A stretch of 25,929 nt of DNA from Saccoglossus kowalevskii (lineage: Eukaryota; Hemichordata; Enteropneusta; Harrimaniidae). The stretch is taken from positions 604,391 through 630,319 of the forward strand of contig NW_003123903.1 of the NCBI RefSeq assembly GCF_000003605.2, read 5' to 3'. The position numbers and the translations under genes are program-made. Position 1 is the first letter of the stretch. The number at the start of each line of letters is the position of its first letter. Under the pieces are notes generated by a model that ran no database searches, had not been told where the DNA came from, and saw only the letters and a list, made by a program, of their open reading frames with translations. Shown here piece by piece: positions 18,801-25,929 of this stretch.

Positions 18801-21800
18801 ATTATCTGCAGTCCGGGGGGTCACGGTTAGTAATCGGTGGGGTAGATCCTGGACCTACTTGTAGACTAGATCTACTCCTGGAGGTATATAATATATACCT
18901 CCCTAATCTAATACAGCAAAAGTGACATGTTTAAAATTAGCTCGATAAACGTGCTCGGGCGTAATGTCAGACATGACATTTGGTCGCCACGCCAAATAAT
19001 GAACATGAACTTTGATAATTAAGGGAGCTCTCAAATACGTCATTTATCGACCCGTTCACCCGTGCTCATCCGTGATTGACAAAGGTTTATATGGTTACAG
19101 GGTTGAGCTACGAGGCGCCTCAACTTCGATTACACTAATTGCTATTTTAATGAACAATTTAAATGTCAATCGTTCAGTGGATTTGTCATATTTTAAAATG
19201 CTATCATCCTTAAAAATAATACGCTAATAATTAGGTAATTTGATAAGTATAATACCGCTGTTGATATACCTCTTCTTGCTTTCCCAGTTGTACGCAAAAC
19301 TTGGTTGTAGCTTGAAGTTGTTAATTGCCTCCATGATGGCAGCAACCTTATTATTTCCGGGATTAGCCGTGTTAGCAGGCGACCAACGCACAAAATGGCT
19401 GCGTCGGGTGTCCATCGTTTCCAGAAAATGGCGACATGGATTTACTCGCGGAAGCGATTTTTAATGAGATTTCAAAGAGTGTTTTTCTCTGTAAATACTA
19501 AGATAAGTTTCTTTTTACTCGTATCTCCGTGTCGGCTTTGTGGCGACCAGAAAGCCACAGTCAGTCTTCAATCTCAGTTCTCGCGTGAGCCCGGGAACCC
19601 GACAATCACAAGTTTTCGCATATTTGCTGGCGTCATTTAAAGCGGGCAAGTCGTCACCTGCGTAAGTCGTCACCTATAATTATCTATGCACTAAGTCATA
19701 AATTGACAGGTTGATTACCTTTGAAACAATTCATTAATTTTTGTAGTAGTATTACAAGCTTTGTCGCCTGGTGTTATTTATTAGATCTAACCTTTTTTAC
19801 GTATTTTTTGAGTATTTTCTGAATCCACGTCGTACAATATATCCTTGGATAGATTGTATAATATCCTTTTATGTCCTTATTAATATCTCCATTTAGAATC
19901 TGGGGATACCTTAGTATGAGTATGGTCTCATTTCTCCAATTAATATCATGGTAAAGCCCGTTTTAAATAGTTGCTTTAGTGACTCACAATCTGTTTATTT
20001 TTATTTCAGATAAATGACTTTCTTTCTGGGCGCTCACCTCTAACTCTTGCACTCCGACTTGGCGACCACATGGTGTTTGTGCAGTTACAGTTGGCCTCTG
20101 CAGTAGGAACTAAACCATCAGCCAATAAACCTTGCTGCCAGCCAATAAAAACAAAGAGTGCTACTACAACAACTCAAAGCTGCCAATCACAAACTTCCAC
20201 TTTCAAAGCTCCAGTTCCTCATCCACCACAGGTGAGAAAATAAACACACATTAGCTTTGCTGGCCTAAATTGCTGTTTTTTGAGAATTAAAAAAAAATTA
20301 AATTCACACAATCTTGGCACAATATTAAATGAAAATACAAAAATAGACACTAAAAGGCATGTCCAGACTACTGTTAAAAAGGAACCGCTCAATCCCATAG
20401 ATTGCACCATGTGCTCATGGGTAATTAACTAAGTAAATTAAGTAAATTAATACTTATTATGCTCGCTGTGATTGACAGGTATTTTGTATACATTACCCAC
20501 CATTTTAAACTCATGATTTTTACTTGTCACGACACGTTTCGACCGAAAACAACAACCTTTATACATCAAAAGCCCAACCAGACGAGCGTACAAATTCATG
20601 CCCCCCTGTAGAAATATATTTGGAATCACAGCTTGATCTCTAAACACCGTAAAAAGCACATTTCCCGGAGCTCCCGCCATGATGTGAGCGGCTTGGTTCG
20701 GATTAGCTTACTAATTGCGGTGGCCATCTTGTCCCTATTTATAGTGTCGGTTCCCTTTTAATATCTTTTTGTTATGGGTTAATAGTATTCCTTAAACTTT
20801 TATTATTAGTAAAATATATTTATCTTGGACACTGTTTTCATCAGTAAACTGTACAGGTATAGGTTTCCTATAATTTAAGCTATGTACCAATCAATAAGAC
20901 TGAGAGTTAATTGGCAGTGCTCATCAGCTGGGTCAAATTTCTATTTTTGTTTCTAAAAATGTACATACTTTCTAACTAAAGAATTTGTATGGAGACATGG
21001 TTATGTCTTCTAGCTAAAAGAGTAGCAAAATCAATATTAATGCTCCTTTGCTGTGGATGGAGGAGTATGCTGGAGAATTTATAAATATTCAGGCAATTAT
21101 TTTAATAAATTATCTACAAGCCAGGCAGTAGATGAAAGTCTTTGCAGGCTACAAAGCAAAACAAATGAGAAGGTAAAATCACTGACACTTTTAGGAAACT
21201 GGAATTAATAAAATTCTGTCAGTAATTTATTGCTCTTGAATGACAGAAAAGGTCAACTTTACTTGCAATTAACTGATTTGAGCACCAGGTCTCTCTCTTT
21301 CACTATCTATTTATTATATCAGCCTGTTACAAGAATGCTTGGAATTTACTGCTGCTTTCTTAGGGACCGAGCAATGTTTATTTGGGGGAGGGGTATTGAA
21401 TAGAACAATTTACCTGTATAATAAATTTTATAATTTATGATGAAATAACTCCATTCTGACCTAATATATAAAACAACCAAATTATTAAAACTTCTATTTG
21501 ATGGTAAAAATAATGGCAGCCTTTCACAATGACAATTTCCATAAAGTCATATTTCTTCTGTATTTGAATTAAAGAACCTCCGCTGCCATATATGTTTGCC
21601 AGACAAATATCTGGAGGTGGCAGCTACCCAGTGACATTACAAATGCCAAAGAGAAACAAATTAGTTGACATTTCTCAAGTTTCAGTAAAAAAAATGTTAG
21701 TGCTGGAATTTGAAAGAGCCTTCCCTCTAGCATGCTGTCAAGATATTGTCATGGCAACTGTCATGTACATTTTCTTCATCTGAGACCATTAGTGGCTCAT

Positions 21801-24800
21801 TTTCATCTATCGGTAATATTTAATTTGACAGAAAAAAAATTGTAAAGAACACCTTCAGTGAAATTGACAAGTATTTGTAAATGAGTATTCAAGTTGGACT
21901 GAATTCAACACATTTTTACAAATTAATCTGCAATTCCGATGCATAGAATTGGCTTGAAAAGGGCAAGGGGTCACTGAGCCAAGCAGTGCACGGGATTGCA
22001 ATAAATTGAGTTGAAGTTTTTAACTGTGATGAACTGCAGTGTGTAAATGTCAAACTCCCCTTTTAACTTCATTCATATCTAGTGAAGATCAGAGCAATAC
22101 TATATGACATAGCTTTAAAGAGACTAATGAATTTTATTTTACTGAGGTTTGTTATAAAAATAAACTCAGTTAATTAATATCTGCCCTCCCCCACATACTT
22201 GCACACACCCCAAAAAAGGAACAACCCAAAAAAGTCTAGGAAGACAATGTATAATTGCCCCCACTGCCCGGATAACAAGCTGTCTTTGGGAGAAGAAATT
22301 AAGACTAATAGAGGGACTGTTCTTTGGAAGTGATGGGTGATTGTTTTGGGGAAGGGTGGATGGCTTTTAGGAGGTCGGGGTAATAAGATGAGGGTTGATT
22401 GCAATAGGGGTTGTTTGAAGAGGTGAATGGCTGTTTAGGTAATGGGTTTGTTGCTGTTTAGGGGAGGGTAGGCCTTGTTAATGGTTGTTGTAGTGCAAAA
22501 AAAGATTCAAAATTTTATTTATTTATGACTGGATGAGTGTGGATAAAAGCTAATTAAAGACATCCACAGATAATATGCTCTGTGGAAAAACAGGATATTT
22601 TGTATTTCATTCTATAAAGGGTGCTGTCTGATTTCCCTGAGGCAACGTCTATTGCTTATACAGTAATAACCTTCTCACAATCAAAGGTTTCTCATTTAAA
22701 ATACAGTTGCTAGTCAGACAATTTGCCGATCAGCATGCTGTTTTCTGGTATTATTACTCTGAACACATTGATTGATTTACTTTTAATTTTTGCAGATAAG
22801 TCAAACTTGCGTGTAAATGCATGTACATGTAAAACATGTAAAATTACAACTACAACTAAATTACGACCAATTCCTTCATAGGAATATTCTGAGAATTGAA
22901 ACACAGTGAATATTTGACTCATTTTTGACTCGCCAAATGATAAAAAAAATCGCAACTGGCTCATTGTCTCAGTATACCAGTATTTCATGTAAGGCGCACA
23001 TTTCCTGTTTGAATAATTACTAGCAATATGTTTGAGACAATGCAAAAATACATATAAGATTTGACCAATCAGAGAGCAGCTTATTTGTTGACAGGACATG
23101 CTTTGACTCAACTGACATGTTTTGCTTAAAGCTATTGGTCAGATTGCATATGAATCTCTGTGGAATCTTTATGGAGTAAAACTACAAACAACAGTGAGCA
23201 TATCATTGGCATCCTTAACCTTTTAATAATTTTTTTTTTATATTTTCAAAAATTTTACTTGTGACTCAAATTCCAAAAATTATTTTAATGGTTTACAACT
23301 GTTTATTAATTAATCACTAATTATATTTAGTATTTATTATTTATGGTTTCAGATCAATTTTTTATTCTTTTTTAAACATTCAATTTATTGAAGACAAATT
23401 TAACAATGGTTTATCGCCAAATGTTTTCAAATCAAATCCTATTTTAATTGCTTATTCTGATGCCCATTCCCCCTTATCTTGTCTTCTCACTGAAAAATAG
23501 AATATCAATTTCAGTTCTCAAATGTCACTATTTTGTTCACATGTAGGGACAACAACATTGCTGTCACCATGGTAATGCATCTACCTCAACCTCTCCAGTC
23601 ATTACTCCTTCGTCGTCGTCATCATCATCTCAAATAGGCTCACAACCATCGACATCATCGTCACATTCCTGTAAAACTCAACCCCGTCCATCATCGTCGT
23701 GTTCAGCTGGTGCAATTATAGAGAGTGTCAAACAGCATGCACCAGGTATTTTCTCTGGCACCTTTTCTGGTGAGTATTAAACCTACTGCTTTTATTAATT
23801 AATATAATAAATAATTTTTAAAAATTCCAAGGACGACATGCTCAAAGTGTCACTCGGCACTTTAGCATGTTGAAGGATTGAATTAACATTGCAATCTCAA
23901 CAGACATTTCATGAAATAGAAGACTGCAGTTTCCTGTTCATGTTCCCTGGTGAATTTTATAGAGCAAAATTAAACCTGTATATTTTTTTTAAAATTTTAA
24001 ATAGACCAATGGAAATCAGTTAGAATTATCAAAAAATGAGAAAAATTATGGTTTTCGAAGGGTTGATATCTATTGATATCTGTTAATGAACACAATAATT
24101 TGCATACACATATAATTGTGATATTGAGGGGGAGGGAAGTTGCAGAAATATGTTATGTAACAACCGATCTCCGCAACTTTGACTCAAGTTAAAAAATACT
24201 TGATGTAGTTACCAGTGCTCCAATTATAACAAGTACACATAAACCAAAAGTTGAATTTATTGTATACTGGATTATTAAATTATTACTTATTTGAGCCACA
24301 GATACATCTGTTTGTGATTTCAAAATTTTATGGCATTCATATAGTCGTGTTGTAGTTCCCCAGAGAAATGTTTAATGCTACAAAATGCTACACGATGTTC
24401 ACTGACTCATGAAAACTTGTCTTGTAATTATTAATGTGGTTGACAAAAAACAAAAAATTACATTATAATGAAAAAATGGACAGCCGTTTTAGAATTTGAA
24501 AAAAAAGTTGATAAGAAACTGTTTTTTTACTGGGCCTTTTACTACTAGCCCAGAATGTATACATTTACAGTATTTTTCTGAATTTTCTTCAGGTTCTCTG
24601 AGTCCTTCTGTGCAGGACAAAGATGGGAAACCACGTCGTGATATTACTACTATCATGCATATACTGACTGATTTACTGGCAGCTGCACCAGTCTACAAAC
24701 AACATGCTCATCAAATAGCACTACAAAAACAACAGAAACAGCAACAGCAACAACAGACGTGGAAACAGCAGCAACAGCACCTGCAACAACAGCAACAAAA

Positions 24801-25478
24801 AATGAGAGCACCAAGGCTGCATCCTGTACAGCAGCCCACTAGAAGCTCACCAACAGAGCACCATTTCCACCATAGAAGAGGTAAAACTATGGGTAGGTTT
24901 CAATTACTGTTGTTTGACCTCTTCAAAATGCTGACTTTCCCAGGTGCCAAATAATTTTTTCCCAGGTCCCAAATAATTTTGATATGTGTTATCTTATTTA
25001 CAGTCAAATATAATCAAAATGTGTCTGAACTTGTAATCGTATCTAATGTTAGAATAACAGGGCTCACTGCTTGTTTTTGGTGCAATTAAAGTTACACAAA
25101 AGCTTTTTTTATCACATTTGCAGCTATTTGTGATGCAATCTAGTAGAGCAAGTTTTGTATCTCTGGGTATCTTTCTTTTCGAAAGAAGATCTTTTTAAGT
25201 TCATTTTGTTTAATCTTTCAGATGAGAAAATGAGGTTGCATCAAGAGAACAGCCACACTCGTAGCAAAATGGAACAGCTACAAACAATGATGCGCGCACG
25301 CCAAATGAGAAGAAAAGCCCGCCGTGAAATGAGATCACCTTGGGCTGACATGCGGGGATGTGTCCAGGCCGACTGTACTGACATGAGCAGTAGTAACGTT
25401 TCTGTTGACAACACTATAGAAAAAACAATGACAGAGAACTGTTATGCAGATCTCAAACCAGGATATATCCTAGCGTGA
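12650..25478 (+). CDS. MIDN: Midnolin orthologue, 7 coding exons, 454 aa
   Basis: The spliced reading frame joins 12650-12879, 13420-13507, 13651-13707, 20010-20231, 23547-23769, 24593-24880 and 25222-25478. All introns are GT-AG; intron phases are 2,0,0,0,1,1. The product has an N-terminal ubiquitin-like domain (about residues 30-105) and Catch part 1 (about 115-154, with [18 protein letters not shown]). A Ser/Thr/Gln/Cys-rich linker follows (155-253), then Catch part 2 (254-306, with [12 protein letters not shown] and [10 protein letters not shown]), a Gln-rich run (318-342) and a basic C-terminal helix (about 378-407, RRKARR). Order, motifs and length agree with vertebrate midnolin, which I recall as about 468 residues. 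Known role of the family: nuclear protein that binds unstructured segments of short-lived proteins with the Catch domain and delivers them to the 26S proteasome through the C-terminal helix, without ubiquitination. The fly homologue stuxnet acts on Polycomb. No frame break is seen. The protein ends in DLKPGYILA, resembling the vertebrate tail. Confidence 0.95.
12880..13419 (+). other. Intron 1
   Basis: 540 bases, GTGAGT donor and CGACAG acceptor behind a long pyrimidine tract (TCTTTCGCTCTTTTCTCATCTC and on). Nothing else recognisable. CpG is present at ordinary frequency, unlike introns 4-6. Confidence 0.9.
13420..13507 (+). CDS. MIDN: Midnolin coding exon 2 (second half of Ubl domain)
   Basis: One base completes Arg77, then residues 78-106 are read: [20 protein letters not shown] and LPAVESGLL. 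This matches the second half of the midnolin Ubl, where the family has a 'L-x-D-x-x-L ... G-S-K/R-L-x-L-x-P' ending. The acceptor is CGACAG at 13414-13419 and the donor GTAAGT at 13508, phase 0. The upstream in-frame continuation in intron 1 has no similarity, which supports the acceptor. Confidence 0.93.
13508..13650 (+). other. Intron 2
   Basis: 143 bases, donor GTAAGT, acceptor TATTTTTCAG. Contains nothing else that I can identify. Confidence 0.9.
13651..13707 (+). CDS. MIDN: Midnolin coding exon 3 (entry to Catch part 1)
   Basis: A 57-base, phase 0/0 exon encoding residues 107-125, [19 protein letters not shown]. It corresponds to the family segment with the pattern 'V-Q-A-L-E-x-L-T' just before the '[10 protein letters not shown]' motif. 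Acceptor is TTTTTCAG, donor CAG|GTATGG at 13708. The exon is a multiple of three, so skipping it would leave the frame intact while removing the connection between Ubl and Catch domain. Confidence 0.92.
14054..14080. repeat. Perfect 9-bp hairpin
   Basis: ACAGCATTA and TAATGCTGT are separated by nine bases (CACAAACAC). Confidence 0.6.
14954..15805. other. Assembly gap (852 N)
   Basis: Continuous run of N inside intron 3. The non-round length suggests an estimated gap size. Open frames that span it are meaningless. Confidence 0.99.
18255..18278. repeat. Perfect 8-bp hairpin
   Basis: GTTGAATC and GATTCAAC are separated by eight bases, just upstream of the CRE at 18294. Confidence 0.6.
18294..18301. 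promoter_or_regulatory. CRE octamer TGACGTCA (intron 3)
   Basis: Perfect CREB/ATF consensus 16 bases downstream of the hairpin at 18255-18278. Confidence 0.45.
18880..18902. repeat. Perfect 11-bp-arm palindrome
   Basis: GGAGGTATATA and TATATACCTCC around a single central base. Confidence 0.65.
19648..19675 (+). repeat. Short tandem duplication
   Basis: AAGTCGTCACCT occurs at 19648 and again at 19664, a 16-base period. Confidence 0.6.
20010..20231 (+). CDS. MIDN: Midnolin coding exon 4 (Catch part 1 and start of linker)
   Basis: 222 bases, phase 0/0, residues 126-199. The first 29 residues ([20 protein letters not shown], then MVFVQLQLA) are the most conserved block of midnolin and form the first strand group of the Catch domain. 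From residue 155 the sequence becomes low-complexity: Lys/Thr/Ser/Gln/Pro-rich with Cys167, Cys168 and Cys183. Acceptor ATTTCAG at 20009, donor CAG|GTGAGA at 20232. Confidence 0.94.
20374..20761. mobile_element. TTAA-bordered MITE, copy 2 (388 bp)
   Basis: Left end TTAAAAAGGAACCG, right end in reverse complement TTAAAAGGGAACCG: inverted termini differing at one base. The left 50 bases share GGAACC, CCCA, GATTGCACCA and TCATGGG with the copy at 3362. There is no coding capacity. By hand count it carries 15 CpG in 388 bases, against about 15 in the next 2.8 kb of the same intron. Near its right end GCCATCTTG matches a YY1 site on the minus strand. Confidence 0.7.
22320..22490 (+). repeat. G/T-rich degenerate minisatellite
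   Basis: Imperfect iterations of GG-rich blocks such as GGGTGATTGTTTTGGGG, GGGTTGATTGCAATAGGGG and GGGTTTGTTGCTGTTTAGGGG, with no C-rich runs on this strand. The preceding ~120 bases are instead C/A-rich, so strand composition flips near 22265. Confidence 0.55.
23547..23769 (+). CDS. MIDN: Midnolin coding exon 5 (linker and start of Catch part 2)
   Basis: 223 bases, entering in phase 0 and leaving in phase 1, residues 200-273 plus one base. The linker part starts with a Cys/His cluster (QHCCHHG, 202-208) and has a run of seven serines (221-227) coded TCG x3, TCA x3, TCT. From residue 254 it reads [20 protein letters not shown], the hallmark of Catch part 2. Donor TCTG|GTGAGT at 23770. The acceptor is fixed by family alignment only downstream of the linker, so the exact 5' edge is slightly less certain than the other exons. 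Confidence 0.9.
23770..24592 (+). other. Intron 5
   Basis: 823 bases, donor GTGAGT, acceptor TTTTCTTCAG. AT-rich and CpG-poor; nothing else recognisable. Confidence 0.9.
24593..24880 (+). CDS. MIDN: Midnolin coding exon 6 (end of Catch part 2, poly-Q)
   Basis: 288 bases, residues 274 (completed) to 369 plus one base. It begins [20 protein letters not shown], matching the family pattern ending in 'G-x-P-R-R-D-I-x-T-I-x-x-I-L-x-D-L-L'. Then follows a Gln-rich stretch (residues 318-342, 18 of 25 Gln) written in mixed CAA and CAG codons, and a basic, Pro/His-rich segment up to HHFHHRR. Donor GAG|GTAAAA at 24881, phase 1. A second in-frame donor, G|GTAGGT at 24893, would add four residues. Without splicing the frame ends at TAA 24952-24954. 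Confidence 0.93.
24881..25221 (+). other. Intron 6
   Basis: 341 bases, donor GTAAAA, acceptor TTAATCTTTCAG. Retention would give a protein lacking the proteasome-binding helix. Contains a short near-duplicate (GGTGCCAAATAATTTT / GGTCCCAAATAATTTT) at 24942-24980. Confidence 0.88.
25222..25478 (+). CDS. MIDN: Midnolin coding exon 7 (C-terminal proteasome-binding helix)
   Basis: Encodes residue 370 (completed) to 454 and stop TGA at 25476-25478. Residues 378-407 ([20 protein letters not shown] followed by [10 protein letters not shown]) form a long basic amphipathic helix equivalent to the C-terminal helix with which midnolin docks on the proteasome. RRKARR also resembles a nuclear localisation signal. 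After it comes a Ser/Asp/Cys/Met-rich region and the conserved-looking end DLKPGYILA. Acceptor CTTTCAG at 25221. Confidence 0.95.
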
Positions 25479-25929
25479 GGGGATACTGATAAAAGGCGGG
25501 AGACACACCGCCACCCCTTTTAATTTACGTAAGGCATGGTTTGTAGTGAAAAAAAACCCAGCCAGCCAGTCAGTATGGATAGATGATTATCCAATAGCAA
25601 CAAATGTTGGAGATGCTTTCAAGGAAGTCTTGAATTAACAAGAGTTTTGATTGGCCACAGAAGCACAAAATCTATTGTGAGTGCCAATCACAGAACAGTA
25701 TTTATCCTGGAGCATATAAACAATGCAGTCAGAGATATTTAAAGGAAAAAAGAATTGTGAAATGTAATATTTGAATTGTTTGTTACACTTATAATTAACA
25801 ACTAATGATAACAACAATTAATGTGTGCTTTTAGGAAATGTTCAGGAATGAGGTGATAATACAGTCAGGAATAAGGTAACTGCAGCAGAGATTTTCTGGG
25901 TATGAATCTCATTAGTCTGAAAAAAAACC
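25479..25929 (+). other. 3' UTR / 3' flank
   Basis: The 451 bases after the stop contain no AATAAA or ATTAAA. Weaker variants are TATAAA near 25715 and AATACA near 25858, so the mRNA may end just beyond the window. A TATTTAT core near 25700 resembles an AU-rich decay element. Just after the stop, GGCGG and CCGCC (about 25495-25513) could pair. GATTGGC (25649) and GCCAATC (25683) form an inverted pair. Confidence 0.5.

Larger units (their letters stand above)
13708..20009 (+). other. Intron 3 (6.3 kb, contains assembly gap)
   Basis: This is the largest intron. It starts GTATGG and ends TTTATTTCAG. Protein continuity from ...NLTDDQ to [10 protein letters not shown] agrees with the family, so no conserved exon is missing despite the gap at 14954-15805. 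It holds hairpins at 14054-14080 and 18255-18278, a palindrome at 18880-18902, a CRE at 18294, an E-box TCACGTGA near 17215 and a 16-base tandem duplication at 19648. Open frames at 17505-17823 (both strands) and 18575-18925 have no recognisable domain. CpG stays frequent until about 19.7 kb. Confidence 0.85.
20232..23546 (+). other. Intron 4 (3.3 kb, CpG-depleted)
   Basis: Donor GTGAGA; acceptor is a weaker TTTGTTCACATGTAG. The first part contains a TTAA-bordered MITE (20374-20761). Beyond it, by hand count, only about 15 CpG occur in 20762-23546. A G/T-rich minisatellite lies near 22320-22490. An inverted pair TGACCAAT / ATTGGTCA lies near 23065 and 23142. No coding exon is recognised. Confidence 0.9.

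Noticed and set aside
18575-18925. 116-codon open frame in intron 3
   Set aside because: The translation has no motif I recognise and lies inside an intron whose flanking exons join perfectly without it.
24496-24592. Coding extension of exon 6 upstream to an ATG at 24496
   Set aside because: The extra residues have no family match, and a good acceptor TTTTCTTCAG at 24592 restores the conserved protein.
1-25929. CRISPR array, insertion sequence, operon or ribosome binding sites
   Set aside because: No regularly spaced identical repeats, no bacterial coding density; the window is an intron-bearing animal gene.

Overview
The window looks like genomic DNA from an invertebrate animal. It has GT-AG introns, a strong Kozak start, no operon-like packing, transposon remnants and one 852-base assembly gap. 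The single gene I can name is a complete orthologue of midnolin (MIDN in vertebrates, stuxnet in flies). Lineage is uncertain. CpG is not depleted across the 5' three quarters of the window but is strongly depleted in the 3' quarter. That mosaic is typical of invertebrates with gene-body methylation, and I favour a marine invertebrate, perhaps a deuterostome, at low confidence.

Layout: 1-12314 is intergenic, with no recognisable protein gene. It holds a possible distal promoter with a first-exon-like segment (about 760-1121) and perfect CRE octamers. It also holds several RFX X-box-like sites, two copies of a dispersed ~80-bp repeat (120-200 and 6775-6854), a TTAA-bordered MITE (3362-3524), an AT-rich degenerate tandem repeat (4331-4700) and several strong inverted repeats. 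A plausible core promoter lies at 12315-12584 (inverted CCAAT, AP-1 site, TATA-like TTTTAAAA about 31 bases upstream of an initiator-like A). The gene runs from 12650 to 25478 on the + strand in seven coding exons: 12650-12879, 13420-13507, 13651-13707, 20010-20231, 23547-23769, 24593-24880 and 25222-25478. Together these give 1365 nt, or 454 residues plus stop. Intron 3 (6.3 kb) contains the gap at 14954-15805. Intron 4 contains a second, CpG-rich MITE (20374-20761) and a G/T-rich minisatellite. The 3' UTR runs off towards the window end without a canonical AATAAA.

The predicted protein has every part of the midnolin architecture in order: an N-terminal ubiquitin-like domain, the first half of the substrate-capturing Catch domain, a Ser/Thr/Gln/Cys-rich linker, the second Catch half, a lineage-specific Gln-rich stretch, and the basic C-terminal helix that docks on the proteasome. 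From family knowledge, it should carry short-lived nuclear proteins to the proteasome without ubiquitination. Vertebrate MIDN is itself an activity-induced gene, so the TGACGTCA sites and the proximal AP-1 site deserve attention.

The most informative non-genic signals are the sharp CpG-depletion boundary inside the gene, the young-looking CpG-rich MITE inside the depleted zone, the CRE and X-box sites, and the structured inverted repeats near 8 kb.
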